Shown here piece after piece: positions 53,243 through 61,539 of a stretch of 64,000 nucleotides of DNA. This DNA is from Candidatus Zixiibacteriota bacterium. GTDB taxonomy: Bacteria > Zixibacteria > MSB-5A5 > GN15 > JAAZOE01. The notes below the pieces were generated by a model. It did not search any database. It saw only the letters and a program-made list of their open reading frames with translations, and was not told the DNA's origin. Each line of letters begins with the position of its first letter. Within the stretch, counting starts at the first letter, position 1. The stretch lies in the NCBI GenBank assembly GCA_036480375.1, contig JAZGGI010000028.1, forward strand, positions 186,001-250,000. Reading direction: 5' to 3'. The position numbers and the translations under genes were made by a program.

Positions 53243-54019
53243 ATGAAGAATGATAAGAAAAATCTGAAAAAGAAAGAACATAGCTGGTTTCGTGAGTCAT
53301 TTTCGGATGATTATTTATGGCTCTACGCCCATCGTAATGACACGGAGGCCTTCCGGCAGGTCAAGGCAGCGGTGAAATTACTGCCCTTTGAAAAAGGGCA
53401 GAAGATACTTGATGTGGCCTGCGGAGCCGGCCGGCATGTTTTGGCCTTTGCCCGTCTGGGAGCCCGTATGACCGGAATTGATTTATCGCCGGTGTTAATC
53501 AGAGCCGCTCGCAAAAAGCTTAAGGAAAAAGGCATTCAGGCAAAATTGATAAATCAGGATATGCGCGAGCTTAATTTTCAAGATGAATTTGATGGCATAA
53601 CGATGTGGTTTAGCTCTTTTGGATATTTTCCTACCATGGTTGATGACAGGATTGTATTAAGAGGGGTTCATAGGGCGTTAAAATCCGGAGGCTGGTGGTG
53701 GATTGATTTGCCAAATCCATCCTGGTTAGGGAAAAATCTCATAGATGAATCCAGGCGAATTAAAAACGGGCCGTATGGAAAAGCTCATATCTATGAAAGT
53801 AGAAAAATTTCCAGAGGGAGAGTTATAAAGAATATAATTGTCGAAGACCAGCGGGGAATAAATGAATATGTAGAAAGTGTACGTCTCTACCGCCCGGAAC
53901 AGTTTGGATCATTAATAAAATCGGCAAAACTGAAAGCGATTGGAGTGCTTGGTGACTATTCAGGAGGAGCTTTAACGGCCGAAAAACCTCGTCAGATATG
54001 GTATGGCCTCAAAGAATAA
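53243..54019 (+). CDS. Class I SAM-dependent methyltransferase
   Basis: The 258-residue protein has a lysine-rich start, motif I ILDVACGAGRHVLAFARLG (about residues 55-73), GIDLSPVLIRAARKKL and NQDMRELNFQDEFDGITMWFSSFGYF, then HRALKSGGWWWIDLPNPSW. The substrate is unknown. It is preceded by about 260 bases with no gene and has no obvious partner. Confidence 0.8.
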   Translation: MKNDKKNLKKKEHSWFRESFSDDYLWLYAHRNDTEAFRQVKAAVKLLPFEKGQKILDVACGAGRHVLAFARLGARMTGIDLSPVLIRAARKKLKEKGIQAKLINQDMRELNFQDEFDGITMWFSSFGYFPTMVDDRIVLRGVHRALKSGGWWWIDLPNPSWLGKNLIDESRRIKNGPYGKAHIYESRKISRGRVIKNIIVEDQRGINEYVESVRLYRPEQFGSLIKSAKLKAIGVLGDYSGGALTAEKPRQIWYGLKE

Positions 54020-54100
54020 TAATGCTGAATAGAATTATTGATTTCAAATTTTTGCAGATAAAGGTTCAATGATTTCAACCGAAATTAATAAAATGGCACA

Positions 54101-54259
54101 TTAATGCCCATATCTTTGCGTATATATGCCAGATAAAGGAATTGTCTCCGGCTGGATTTCAAGGGCTGGTTTAATCAACCCTTCGAGAAGCGTATGCATT
54201 TGTTCTTTCTTTAGTTTTGCAGCTGGGAAACCGAGAATGATTAAATAGGGGTGGACGAT
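54101..54259 (-). pseudogene. Possible decayed gene remnant
   Basis: In the minus-strand frame ending at TAA 54101-54103 the translation reads like protein (HPYLIILGFPAAKLKKEQ, then LLEGLIKPALEIQPE and IYTQRYGH), but a stop lies only 52 codons upstream and no usual start codon begins it. It may be a truncated gene end or chance. No family is recognised. Confidence 0.25.
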
Positions 54260-54261
54260 TT

Positions 54262-54684
54262 ATGTTTTCAGCGAAAGCTCATTATGGTCTGAAGGCGGTC
54301 ATTTATTTGGCGAAAATGGCCGGCAAGGGTCCCGTACAGGCCAAGGAAATAGCCAGTTCACAGAATGTTCCGGTCAGGTACCTGGAATTATTATTGTCTC
54401 AGTTGAAAAAGGCCAGAATAATTAATTCGAACCGAGGGAAACTGGGAGGTTACTTTTTGGGGGAGCAGGCTTCCAGTATAAAAGTCTATGATATAATTAT
54501 CGCGTTGGAAGGTCAAATTTCTTTTATCTCGTCTCATGAAATAAAGGAAAACGATCCCATAGAGATGGTAGTTGCCGATTACTGGAATTCGGCTCAAGAT
54601 TTGTTGATCCGGAGTTTGCAGCAGACAGGTATTGAGGAATTGCTGCAAAAGGCCGATTCGGACGAACAGATGTATTACATTTAA
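54262..54684 (+). CDS. Rrf2-family regulator without cysteines (CymR-like)
   Basis: The 140-residue protein has the Rrf2 winged-helix pattern ([59 protein letters not shown]). IscR- and NsrR-type members carry three cysteines for an Fe-S cluster; this one has none. CymR of Bacillus also lacks the cluster and is controlled through O-acetylserine thiol-lyase CysK. Here cysK follows by 13 bases, so a CymR-CysK-like circuit is likely. AGGGGTGG lies upstream of the ATG. Confidence 0.82.
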   Translation: MFSAKAHYGLKAVIYLAKMAGKGPVQAKEIASSQNVPVRYLELLLSQLKKARIINSNRGKLGGYFLGEQASSIKVYDIIIALEGQISFISSHEIKENDPIEMVVADYWNSAQDLLIRSLQQTGIEELLQKADSDEQMYYI

Positions 54685-54697
54685 GTGGAGATTGGTT

Positions 54698-55633
54698 ATG
54701 TCGAGAATATTAGATAATGTCATAGATTTAATAGGCAAAACGCCTCTGTTGGCGCTTGATAGAGTAGCAGGCGGATTACCGGCCAGGGTGCTGGGCAAAA
54801 TGGAATCACAAAACCCGGCTTCATCGGTAAAGGATAGAATCGGATATGCCATGATAGATGCCGCCGAGGAAGAAGGGCTGCTTAAAAAAGGTTCCGTAAT
54901 TATAGAGCCCACGTCCGGAAATACCGGCATCGCCCTGGCGTTTGTGTGTGCCGTCAGGGATTACAAGCTAATTCTTACGATGCCTGAAACGATGTCGGTC
55001 GAGAGACGGAATTTGCTCAAGGCATACGGAGCGGAAATAGTCCTGACTCCCGGAGCGGAAGGTATGAGCGGGGCGGTATCAGCCGCCGAGGAGTTAGTAG
55101 ATAAGTATCCCGGCGCGGTGATGTTGCAACAGTTTAATAATCCTTCTAATCCATTGATTCATGAGAAGACTACCGGACCTGAAATATGGGAAGACACCGA
55201 AGGTAAGGTTGATTTAATTGTTACCGGTATAGGTACCGGCGGTACCATCATGGGAGTGACCAGATATATTAGAAAACATAACCCGGACTTCAAGGCTATT
55301 GCTGTGGAACCTGCGGCATCGCCGTTTTTATCGAAGGGTGAAAAGGGACCTCATCCTCTGCAGGGTATCGGAGCCGGTTTCAAGCCTGATATTGTTGATC
55401 TTGATCTGATTGATGAAATAGTGACTATTACCAATGACGAAGCGATTGAAACGACTCGGAATATTGTCAGGCAGGAAGGGATTCTGGCAGGAATATCTTC
55501 GGGGGCCAATGTCGCCGCGGCGATAAAAGTCGCGTCAAGGCCGGAAAATAAGGGCAAGACAATTGTGACTTTGATTTGTGATACCGGGGAAAGATATCTG
55601 TCGACCCCAACGTATACCGATTTTGATTTTTGA
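54698..55633 (+). CDS. cysK: Cysteine synthase (O-acetylserine sulfhydrylase) CysK
   Basis: The 311-residue enzyme has the PLP lysine K45 in [11 protein letters not shown], the phosphate-binding SGNTGIALA loop, [11 protein letters not shown], and [11 protein letters not shown]. It makes cysteine from O-acetylserine and sulfide. The ATG at 54698 gives the normal family start ([20 protein letters not shown]); an upstream frame start at 54632 overlaps the regulator and is rejected. The adjacent Rrf2 gene suggests cysteine-responsive control. Confidence 0.95.
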   Translation: MSRILDNVIDLIGKTPLLALDRVAGGLPARVLGKMESQNPASSVKDRIGYAMIDAAEEEGLLKKGSVIIEPTSGNTGIALAFVCAVRDYKLILTMPETMSVERRNLLKAYGAEIVLTPGAEGMSGAVSAAEELVDKYPGAVMLQQFNNPSNPLIHEKTTGPEIWEDTEGKVDLIVTGIGTGGTIMGVTRYIRKHNPDFKAIAVEPAASPFLSKGEKGPHPLQGIGAGFKPDIVDLDLIDEIVTITNDEAIETTRNIVRQEGILAGISSGANVAAAIKVASRPENKGKTIVTLICDTGERYLSTPTYTDFDF

Positions 55634-55652
55634 TACAGCCGTTTCAATTTAG

Positions 55653-55682
55653 AATGACTGAAACAATTTAATGTTTCATCAT
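55653..55682. other. Imperfect inverted repeat after cysK
   Basis: TGAAAC (55659-55664) and GTTTCA (55673-55678) pair across eight bases, extended outward by AATGA and TCATT. There is no T run, so a terminator role is weak and a protein-binding site is possible. Confidence 0.35.
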
Positions 55683-55804
55683 TAGACACGGGGGGATTCA
55701 TTAAGTCTATTTTCAATGATTAATTAGTTTTTTTCTCGCCACAAGTTGTTGTATGACAGCAAATAAAAAAGCATTTTTCGCACACCCGCTCTTTTTAGTC
55801 ATTC

Positions 55805-55820
55805 TGGCACACTTACTGCT
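55805..55820 (+). promoter_or_regulatory. Sigma54-type promoter
   Basis: CTGGCAC-ACTTA-CTGCT has GG at 55806-55807 and GC at 55818-55819 with exactly ten bases between them, matching the -24/-12 consensus. Transcription should begin near 55831. No other full match with correct spacing was noticed in intergenic DNA. A sigma54 activator is encoded at 36.7 kb, but any link is untested. Confidence 0.7.
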
Positions 55821-55830
55821 TAAGTAATAG

Positions 55831-55995
55831 TAATTCAATTCCTCATAGGGGGCCGTGAGGGGAAGAGAATGACAAGAGTTATTGCCCTCTTGAATTGCAA
55901 AAGGGGGATATCATGGAAGGTTTGAGGGGACCTCAAGGATATTAGAATCAAAAGGGGGATCAGCCTGCAGAATAACTGCAGGCTGATTTTTTTTT
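55831..55995 (+). ncRNA. Candidate sigma54-dependent small RNA rich in GGA
   Basis: A transcript from the sigma54 site to the terminator would be about 165 bases and would fold into four stems: CCTCA/TGAGG (55841-55860), CAAGAG/CTCTTG (55873-55892), TTGAGG/CCTCAA with a GGA triloop (55922-55936), and the terminator. GGA or AGGGGGA words occur at about six places, several in single-stranded parts, as in CsrA-titrating RNAs. CAAAAGGGGGAT-type words occur twice (about 55899 and 55950). Tiny frames with ribosome sites exist, so it could be a mini-message instead. Confidence 0.55.
55959..55995 (+). terminator. Intrinsic terminator of the small transcript
   Basis: A perfect twelve-base stem (ATCAGCCTGCAG with its complement) with an AATAA loop is followed by nine T. 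Confidence 0.93.
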
Positions 55996-56093
55996 GTAAA
56001 TTTATACGCACGATGAACTAATTGCCTCATATCCTTTATTTATTGTATTATAGTTTCAAGAATTATGTATAATTCATGTATGAGGATAACTCA

Positions 56094-57083
56094 ATGATTG
56101 GCGATTTGATTGAAAGATTTGCGGTAGGTGAAACGGGCCGAGTCGACTGTCCGGCGGTTAAAGATCATATTAGAACGTGTATTGTATATCCAGATTATCT
56201 TTTTTATGCCGCTTTCATATCAGTGAGAGGTGAAAATTACGGAAATAATACCGATCATTACCGATTTGAATGCCGGTCGGGGTGGTTTTGGAGAAAATTA
56301 ATATCGTTGTCTTCTCATCTTTATAGGATAATTCGGCTTGCTCGTCAGTCTGACACAATTGAAACGTACAGTTTTTCAAGCAAATTGGATTTTCCTTTCC
56401 TGTTTGTAACTGCTATGATGTGCAGGCTATTTGGAGTCAAAATCATACATCATGATTTTTGCTTTAATCAAAATAATGAAAGCGGAAAGACGCAATGGCT
56501 ATATTGTCTAAGCGATTTAGTAATGATTGGCGATGAGACCAGACGGGTCAAAAGTTATTTATCCTCCACTGCCTTTGCCCATTTTTGTGAATTCAAGAAT
56601 TTGGCGGAATACAGGAAAACGCAGAATGAATCGATTGCCCCCAGAGTTATGATATATGGTGATTTTGAACTGAAGAAGAATATATCCATAGTGAACGGAG
56701 CTTTTGAGATAGTAAAACAAAAATATCCTCGGACAGAATTTATCCTGATATGTCCGACATTCTATGGCGAGGATCGAATGGCGGTTATCGAAAATAAACC
56801 GGCAATAGATATTGCGCGACCTGAAGATGAGAATCATTTAAGAGATATATATGCCGAGGCAGATATATTGGCAGTTTTGTCTTCCGGGGGTTTGAATCGT
56901 TATTTTATCAAACGAGCTTATGCGGCCGGATGCCCGGTAATACTGAATGATATAAATTATTCGAATACTTTTGATAACCGAAAATGTATCACAATATCCC
57001 GGGATAGTTATAGCTCCTTGGCCAGCGAAATTATAAAGCTGGTTGATGACAAAGATTATTATGGCACATTTTCCGAAAGATAA
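56094..57083 (+). CDS. GT-B-like glycosyltransferase (family 4 type)
   Basis: From the ATG at 56094 the protein has 329 residues; GAGG about eight bases upstream favours it over the ATG at 56076. The second half looks like a GT4 Rossmann domain (IAPRVMIYGDFELKKNISIVNGAFEIVKQKYPRTEF, IYAEADILAVLSSGGLNRYFIKRAYAAGCPVILND, ending SLASEIIKLVDD). The N-terminal half is less typical. The usual ExxxxxxxE motif is not obvious, so activity is uncertain. It is alone on its strand and not in a polysaccharide cluster. Confidence 0.6.
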   Translation: MIGDLIERFAVGETGRVDCPAVKDHIRTCIVYPDYLFYAAFISVRGENYGNNTDHYRFECRSGWFWRKLISLSSHLYRIIRLARQSDTIETYSFSSKLDFPFLFVTAMMCRLFGVKIIHHDFCFNQNNESGKTQWLYCLSDLVMIGDETRRVKSYLSSTAFAHFCEFKNLAEYRKTQNESIAPRVMIYGDFELKKNISIVNGAFEIVKQKYPRTEFILICPTFYGEDRMAVIENKPAIDIARPEDENHLRDIYAEADILAVLSSGGLNRYFIKRAYAAGCPVILNDINYSNTFDNRKCITISRDSYSSLASEIIKLVDDKDYYGTFSER

Positions 57084-57172
57084 TTTCTGAAATATCTTAA
57101 ATCTCACACACCATAATTTTTATCCGGTTAATTTCTTTCATGTCTTTCCGATAGACTATAGAGGAGGAAGAT

Positions 57173-57769
57173 ATGAAAACGGGATTGATATTCCTGGCTG
57201 CAGTAATGCTATTACCCACTTTTTGTCTCAGCGACAGTGGAACCGATTTTATAATTAAGGGTGGATTTGTCGATGATTTTCAACATCCAGGACTGCGTCT
57301 TCCAGATCAAAATTTCGATCGCCAGGATCTTGCGGGAGGGCAGTTTTATTTTTCGCAACCCGAGATATTTGATTTAATAGTCGGAGTCGACTTGTTTCAG
57401 CAAAAGAGAGATTATTTATTGGAAGGACATGAAATTAATTTGCGCATGAGGGATATGGCCGTAACGGCTTCGTTAGTTATTCCTATTGAATTTTCATCAT
57501 TAGATTTATTTATCGGCGCGGGATGCGGTTCGCATTCATTGGCATTTGAATATGTCAGGCCTCGGGATTTATCATTGACCGCAAACGGCGTAATTATCCC
57601 GGAAGTATCTACCTATTTTGGCTATCATGCTATCGCCGGGATGAAATATGATTTGCCGGGTTTACCGGTTGGTATATATGCCGAAAGTAAATTTAATCGC
57701 GTAAATTTGCCGGCTGAGGATATTGAATATAAGAGTTTCGCGATGGGAATATTTTTAAGTCTTCCTTAA
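57173..57769 (+). CDS. Small outer-membrane beta-barrel-like protein
   Basis: The 198-residue protein has a signal peptide (MKTGLIFLAAVMLLPTFCLSDS) and about eight amphipathic strands (IIKGGFVDDF, FYFSQPEIFDLIVGVDLF, LDLFIGAGCGSHSLAF, YHAIAGMKYDL, VGIYAESKFNRV) ending FAMGIFLSLP. This is the size and pattern of an OmpW/OmpA-like eight-strand barrel. AGGAGGAAG precedes the ATG. A terminator follows. Confidence 0.7.
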   Translation: MKTGLIFLAAVMLLPTFCLSDSGTDFIIKGGFVDDFQHPGLRLPDQNFDRQDLAGGQFYFSQPEIFDLIVGVDLFQQKRDYLLEGHEINLRMRDMAVTASLVIPIEFSSLDLFIGAGCGSHSLAFEYVRPRDLSLTANGVIIPEVSTYFGYHAIAGMKYDLPGLPVGIYAESKFNRVNLPAEDIEYKSFAMGIFLSLP

Positions 57770-57793
57770 GATCTTTTAAACTAAGAAAATGTC

Positions 57794-57823
57794 CCCGGAA
57801 TCATTGAACGATCCGGGTTTTTT
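57794..57823 (+). terminator. Intrinsic terminator after the barrel gene
   Basis: CCCGG plus ATC pairs with GAT plus CCGGG (one bulged A) and is followed by six T. Confidence 0.75.
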
Positions 57824-57897
57824 ATTGCCCGCGAATTTTCACATTCGTACAATATAATTGAAATTGAAATGGGATAAATCACAATCCGGGAGGTTAC

Positions 57898-59103
57898 GTG
57901 CCTGTATATTCATATTCGAGAATAGGGTGTTTTGAAAATTGCCCCCGCCAGTACAAGTTTAAATATATTGAAAAACCGCCTATTGAAAAAGTGACCGGAA
58001 TCGAGGCGTTCATGGGCACAATGGTTCATGAAACGCTCGAAAAATGTTATCGAATGGTGATGTCTGAAAGGGTTCCTGATGAAGAGGAATTGATCGCGAT
58101 TTATAAGAGAGGATGGTCTGAATCGATTCCGGATAATCTTAGAATCGTCGATTCGGAGTTAACGGGGGATGATTATTGTAGAATGGGAGAGAAAGCATTG
58201 CGGCGGTTTCATCAAAGACATTTTCCTTTTGATGATGAACTTACGATTGGTCTTGAGAAAAACATCATATTTTCGCTCGATGAAGAAGGCCGGTTCAAAA
58301 TGCAAGGCTATATTGATCGATTATCCCGGGATAGCTCGGGGCGTTTGCGGGTTCAGGATTACAAAACCGGGGGGCGATTGCCGACTCAGGAGGAGATTGA
58401 GTCAGATACGCAGCTGGCTTTATATCAGGTTGCGGTCGATGAGATGTGGCCGGATAATAATGGCATCGAGCTGGTCTGGCATTATGTGCGATTTGATACG
58501 AGTTTGGTGTCGCACAGGAGTTCGGAGGAGTTGGATAATTTATGCTTGGAATATATTAAGAAAATAAAGAGGATTGAGAAGGCGGTTGGCCTGGATGATT
58601 TTCCGGTTAATGAAACCCGGTTGTGTGACTGGTGCGAGTATAATTCAATATGTCCGGCAAAGGTTGATATAAATTCTAAAGACGGGGAGATGCAGACTGA
58701 ATTATCATTATCGGGTGCGGAAAATCAGAAAAAGTCGGTCGATCAGTATATCTCTAATGAAGCGAGAATTAAAAGCCTTTCTGAGGACCAAAAACGGTTA
58801 AAGGAGAAATTACTGGAGCTTGGGCATGAAGGCCGCGATATTTATATCGATGGAAGTGGGGATAAGGGGGTATTGATATCGATACGAAAAACTGAAAAGC
58901 TGCCGACCAAATCGGCTGATTCGAGGAAATTTGGAATAATAAATGACGTGATATATGATCGCGGATTGTATGATAAATATTCATTGCTTGATATAAGAAA
59001 AGTACAGAAGGCTTTCGATAATTTTGATTTTCCGGAAGAAGTTCAGGAAAGGTTGGCTGAGTTGACAGAAAAAACAACTAAGGCATCAATAAAAATTAAG
59101 TAG
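57898..59103 (+). CDS. RecB/Cas4-like PD-(D/E)XK nuclease with Fe-S cysteines
   Basis: The 401-residue protein starts with GTG. SYSRIGCFENCPRQYKFKYI and FMGTMVHETLEKC form the start of a RecB-family nuclease domain. GYIDRLSRD and VQDYKTGG supply the catalytic acid and lysine, and DTQLALYQVAV the QxxxY motif. C15 with CDWCEYNSIC (about residues 244-253) matches the four-cysteine Fe-S staple of AddB and Cas4. No helicase domain and no cas genes are nearby, so it is a stand-alone DNA-repair or defence nuclease. Residues 290-401 are an unassigned helical C-terminal domain. Confidence 0.83.
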   Translation: MPVYSYSRIGCFENCPRQYKFKYIEKPPIEKVTGIEAFMGTMVHETLEKCYRMVMSERVPDEEELIAIYKRGWSESIPDNLRIVDSELTGDDYCRMGEKALRRFHQRHFPFDDELTIGLEKNIIFSLDEEGRFKMQGYIDRLSRDSSGRLRVQDYKTGGRLPTQEEIESDTQLALYQVAVDEMWPDNNGIELVWHYVRFDTSLVSHRSSEELDNLCLEYIKKIKRIEKAVGLDDFPVNETRLCDWCEYNSICPAKVDINSKDGEMQTELSLSGAENQKKSVDQYISNEARIKSLSEDQKRLKEKLLELGHEGRDIYIDGSGDKGVLISIRKTEKLPTKSADSRKFGIINDVIYDRGLYDKYSLLDIRKVQKAFDNFDFPEEVQERLAELTEKTTKASIKIK

Positions 59104-59131
59104 CAATTTGCCTTGTAATTGTTCATTAGCA

Positions 59132-59164
59132 AAAAAAGACGCCATTCTGATAGGCGTCTTTTTT
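59132..59164. terminator. Bidirectional terminator
   Basis: GACGCC pairs with GGCGTC and is extended by an A run on the left and a T run on the right, so it terminates both the nuclease gene and the opposing secreted-protein gene. Confidence 0.9.
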
Positions 59165-59184
59165 AGTTTGGCTTTAAAAAGGGA

Positions 59185-59709
59185 CTATTTTTTTGTTTCA
59201 ATTTTCAACGCGGGGATGATTGTCTTGGCTTCGGTGTCAACCAGCATGAGATGATTGTTGGGGGCGTAAAAAGCGGTATCGACCGCGAATGGTCCCGGCT
59301 TTTTTGAGCCAATGACCGAAATATATACTTTCCCTATTTCGCCCTGCCCGGGTTCCAGGGGCGGCTTATCCGGGCCCATATAGGCTATGCCGCCGAAGTG
59401 CATGACCTGACCGATGGAATCGGCCTGCATATATTTTTGGGCGAAATAGTCAATTCTGGTTCCGGCGTAAGAGACACTGTCAACGACGAGTTTGGCGATT
59501 CCGGCCGTATATCCGAGGGGTATATCCAGGGCGGCGAGTTCTTCATCATTCCACAACTGGACGGAGATCATCCATTTGCCGTCTTCAATTTTATTGACAA
59601 CCAGAGTCAGGGTATCAATCGCGCCGACAGGGTCCGATTGAGCCATAGATGTTCCTGATATTAAAATGGAAAGGGCGAGAATCAAAAAGAGCAGTTTATT
59701 GTATTTCAT
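59185..59709 (-). CDS. Secreted protein, possible cohesin-like fold
   Basis: The 174-residue protein has a signal peptide (MKYNKLLFLILALSILISGTSMAQ) followed by a beta-rich domain with the order seen in cohesin-like modules: WMISVQLWNDEELAALDIPLGYT, AKLVVDSVSYAGTR, PGQGEIGKVYISV and GPFAVDTAFYAPNNHLMLVD. Cohesins bind dockerins, and four dockerin proteins are in this window, but the resemblance is by pattern only. It lies 12 bases after the TPR lipoprotein gene on the same strand. Confidence 0.5.
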   Translation of the reverse strand: MKYNKLLFLILALSILISGTSMAQSDPVGAIDTLTLVVNKIEDGKWMISVQLWNDEELAALDIPLGYTAGIAKLVVDSVSYAGTRIDYFAQKYMQADSIGQVMHFGGIAYMGPDKPPLEPGQGEIGKVYISVIGSKKPGPFAVDTAFYAPNNHLMLVDTEAKTIIPALKIETKK

Positions 59710-59721
59710 TTATCCCTCCGT

Positions 59722-61260
59722 TTATTGCAAGGATTCTATATTTATATTTGTTTTTTCGTCCTGGTTAATAATTGTGCTATCGGTGGTTCCGAATTCTTTA
59801 TTTAGCCGGTCGAGGTAGTTTTGGGCCCGTACTGAATCACCCAAGTCTTTATAGGCGATAGCGGCCGCGTTATATAAGGCCTTGGCGCCGATTAATGACT
59901 TTGGGGCCAGGGTATGAATTCTTTCAAGAGTTTCAAAAGCATCTGGAATTCGATTGGTGTACCGATATATATCGGCCATATATGTATAAGCGGCGAGCTC
60001 AGTCGGCTGACCCTGCTTATTTTCCGCGGCCTGCCGGTAAAATTCAAGGGCTTTTTTATACCATATATCTGCCAATTCAATATCGCCGTCCGCCATGAAA
60101 TATTCGGGTATAAAACGGGCGGCCTGGAACGCCGGTTCGGTATAGGGGTAATTGTCAAGCAGCCATTGAAATTCCAGAAGGGCGCGATCCCAGTCATTGT
60201 CGGCTTGAAATGACTGGGCATAAACCAGTTGAGTTTGAGACATGAGGCGTGGGCTATAAGGAAATTTCCTTTTTAAATCGGCAAAGTGCTTTCGTCCTTC
60301 GACATAATCACCCTTGGAACAATATATTTTTCCAATGTCCAGAAGCATTTGTCCTATAATAGCGCTATCCGATTTCCGGTCGATAATAGAATGATACATT
60401 TCCAGGGCGCTATCGAGTTTGTTTAGGGGGCCGTTAAAAATATTGCCAATCAGGATAGCCGAGTTAATATCAAGTTGACCGGTAGTGTCTTTGATATCAT
60501 AAAGCTGGTCAATAGCATCACGCCATTTTTCAGCAAGGGCAAATACTCGAGCAGTATGAATCCTGGCTGAACGATTTAATTCCTGATTACTCGAAAATTC
60601 CGATTTTAATCTGCCATAGTATTCCAGAGCGCTGTTGGTAAAGCTGGCAAACCGCCGATCATCTTTTAATGATTTCGATATTTTAATCATATCCAGCGGT
60701 ATATTCATGATATTTATATTTACTCGCTGCTTGTAATCAAGTGGGGGGAAATAATTTTCAAGGACTCGGTCATATATAGCAAGGGTCGAATCATACTGTC
60801 TGAAGCCCTTATATGCTATGGCGAGATTAAGTTGGGCCGAAACAATATCATCGGGCAGGGCTGGAATTTCATTGCCTATGCGCCTAAACGCGGCGATTAG
60901 CGAATCGACCTGTCTTCCGGTCTGATAATATCTTGCTAAATGCAGTTGTGAGCCGAGGGCAATTCGGGCCATTTGTCGCAAAGTTATTGTATCGGCGACA
61001 ATATTCTCATCGGTTTTATGGCGATGATAATAGGCAATGATATTTTCGTGGGCGGTTTTTAATCTCAAATTATCATCAACTGTTATCAGTTCGGGTTGAA
61101 TGCTAAGTTGCTCCGTCATCTTTTCGGCCTGAAAGGCGATTTTTTCCATTTCATAGCGGATTCTTGCAGGGCTATCCTGAGTACATGCCGCTATGATAAA
61201 TAAACTGGCGATTATGGATAGTATCGTTGCTAAACGAGTCATATTTGAAAATCTTATCAA
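59722..61260 (-). CDS. TPR lipoprotein
   Basis: The 512-residue protein has a lipobox (SLFIIAAC, Cys at about 26) and TPR-like helix pairs from about 120 to 500 (AQLNLAIAYKGFRQYDSTLAIYDRVLENY, YCSKGDYVEGRKHFADLKRKFPYSPRL, YKDLGDSVRAQNYLDRLNKEFG). A TTG start with AAGGAAC seven bases upstream is chosen; an ATG at 61242 is also possible. It resembles the BamD/YbgF-like outer-membrane TPR lipoproteins in style, but no specific role is shown. It forms an operon with the secreted protein downstream. Confidence 0.75.
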   Translation of the reverse strand: MIRFSNMTRLATILSIIASLFIIAACTQDSPARIRYEMEKIAFQAEKMTEQLSIQPELITVDDNLRLKTAHENIIAYYHRHKTDENIVADTITLRQMARIALGSQLHLARYYQTGRQVDSLIAAFRRIGNEIPALPDDIVSAQLNLAIAYKGFRQYDSTLAIYDRVLENYFPPLDYKQRVNINIMNIPLDMIKISKSLKDDRRFASFTNSALEYYGRLKSEFSSNQELNRSARIHTARVFALAEKWRDAIDQLYDIKDTTGQLDINSAILIGNIFNGPLNKLDSALEMYHSIIDRKSDSAIIGQMLLDIGKIYCSKGDYVEGRKHFADLKRKFPYSPRLMSQTQLVYAQSFQADNDWDRALLEFQWLLDNYPYTEPAFQAARFIPEYFMADGDIELADIWYKKALEFYRQAAENKQGQPTELAAYTYMADIYRYTNRIPDAFETLERIHTLAPKSLIGAKALYNAAAIAYKDLGDSVRAQNYLDRLNKEFGTTDSTIINQDEKTNINIESLQ

Positions 61261-61539
61261 TTGTTTGTTCCTTATACCAATATATTGTTCTTAAAGCCCC
61301 AACAAAGTCAATTTTGGATCACTTAATTGAGAATTTACGAAATAATTGTCAAATTAGTGACTCTTTTTTGCGCCTCATCAATTTTCGTTACTAAAATGGC
61401 CTATAAGAATTTAGTTGATTGGGAGTAATATGTCAAGAAAAGCGATTGCATTTGATTTTTCGGTTTTTTCAATTTCAAAGGCAATTTTGTAATATTTCCG
61501 AATGTTCCCCATTAATAAAAAGCAGGCGGAGGTATCTCA
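61261..61539. other. Divergent intergenic region before the phage-type genes
   Basis: About 280 AT-rich bases with no gene seen. Promoters for the lipoprotein operon and the portal gene should lie here. No attachment site or integrase was recognised. Confidence 0.35.

Noticed and set aside
54094-54107. TGGCAC followed by GC, resembling a sigma54 promoter
   Set aside because: Only nine bases separate GG and GC; sigma54 spacing is strict at ten, and no gene start fits downstream.
57898-59103. Calling the nuclease cas4
   Set aside because: No other cas gene or repeat array is near, and the C-terminal extension is not Cas4-like; the general RecB/Cas4-like label is safer.
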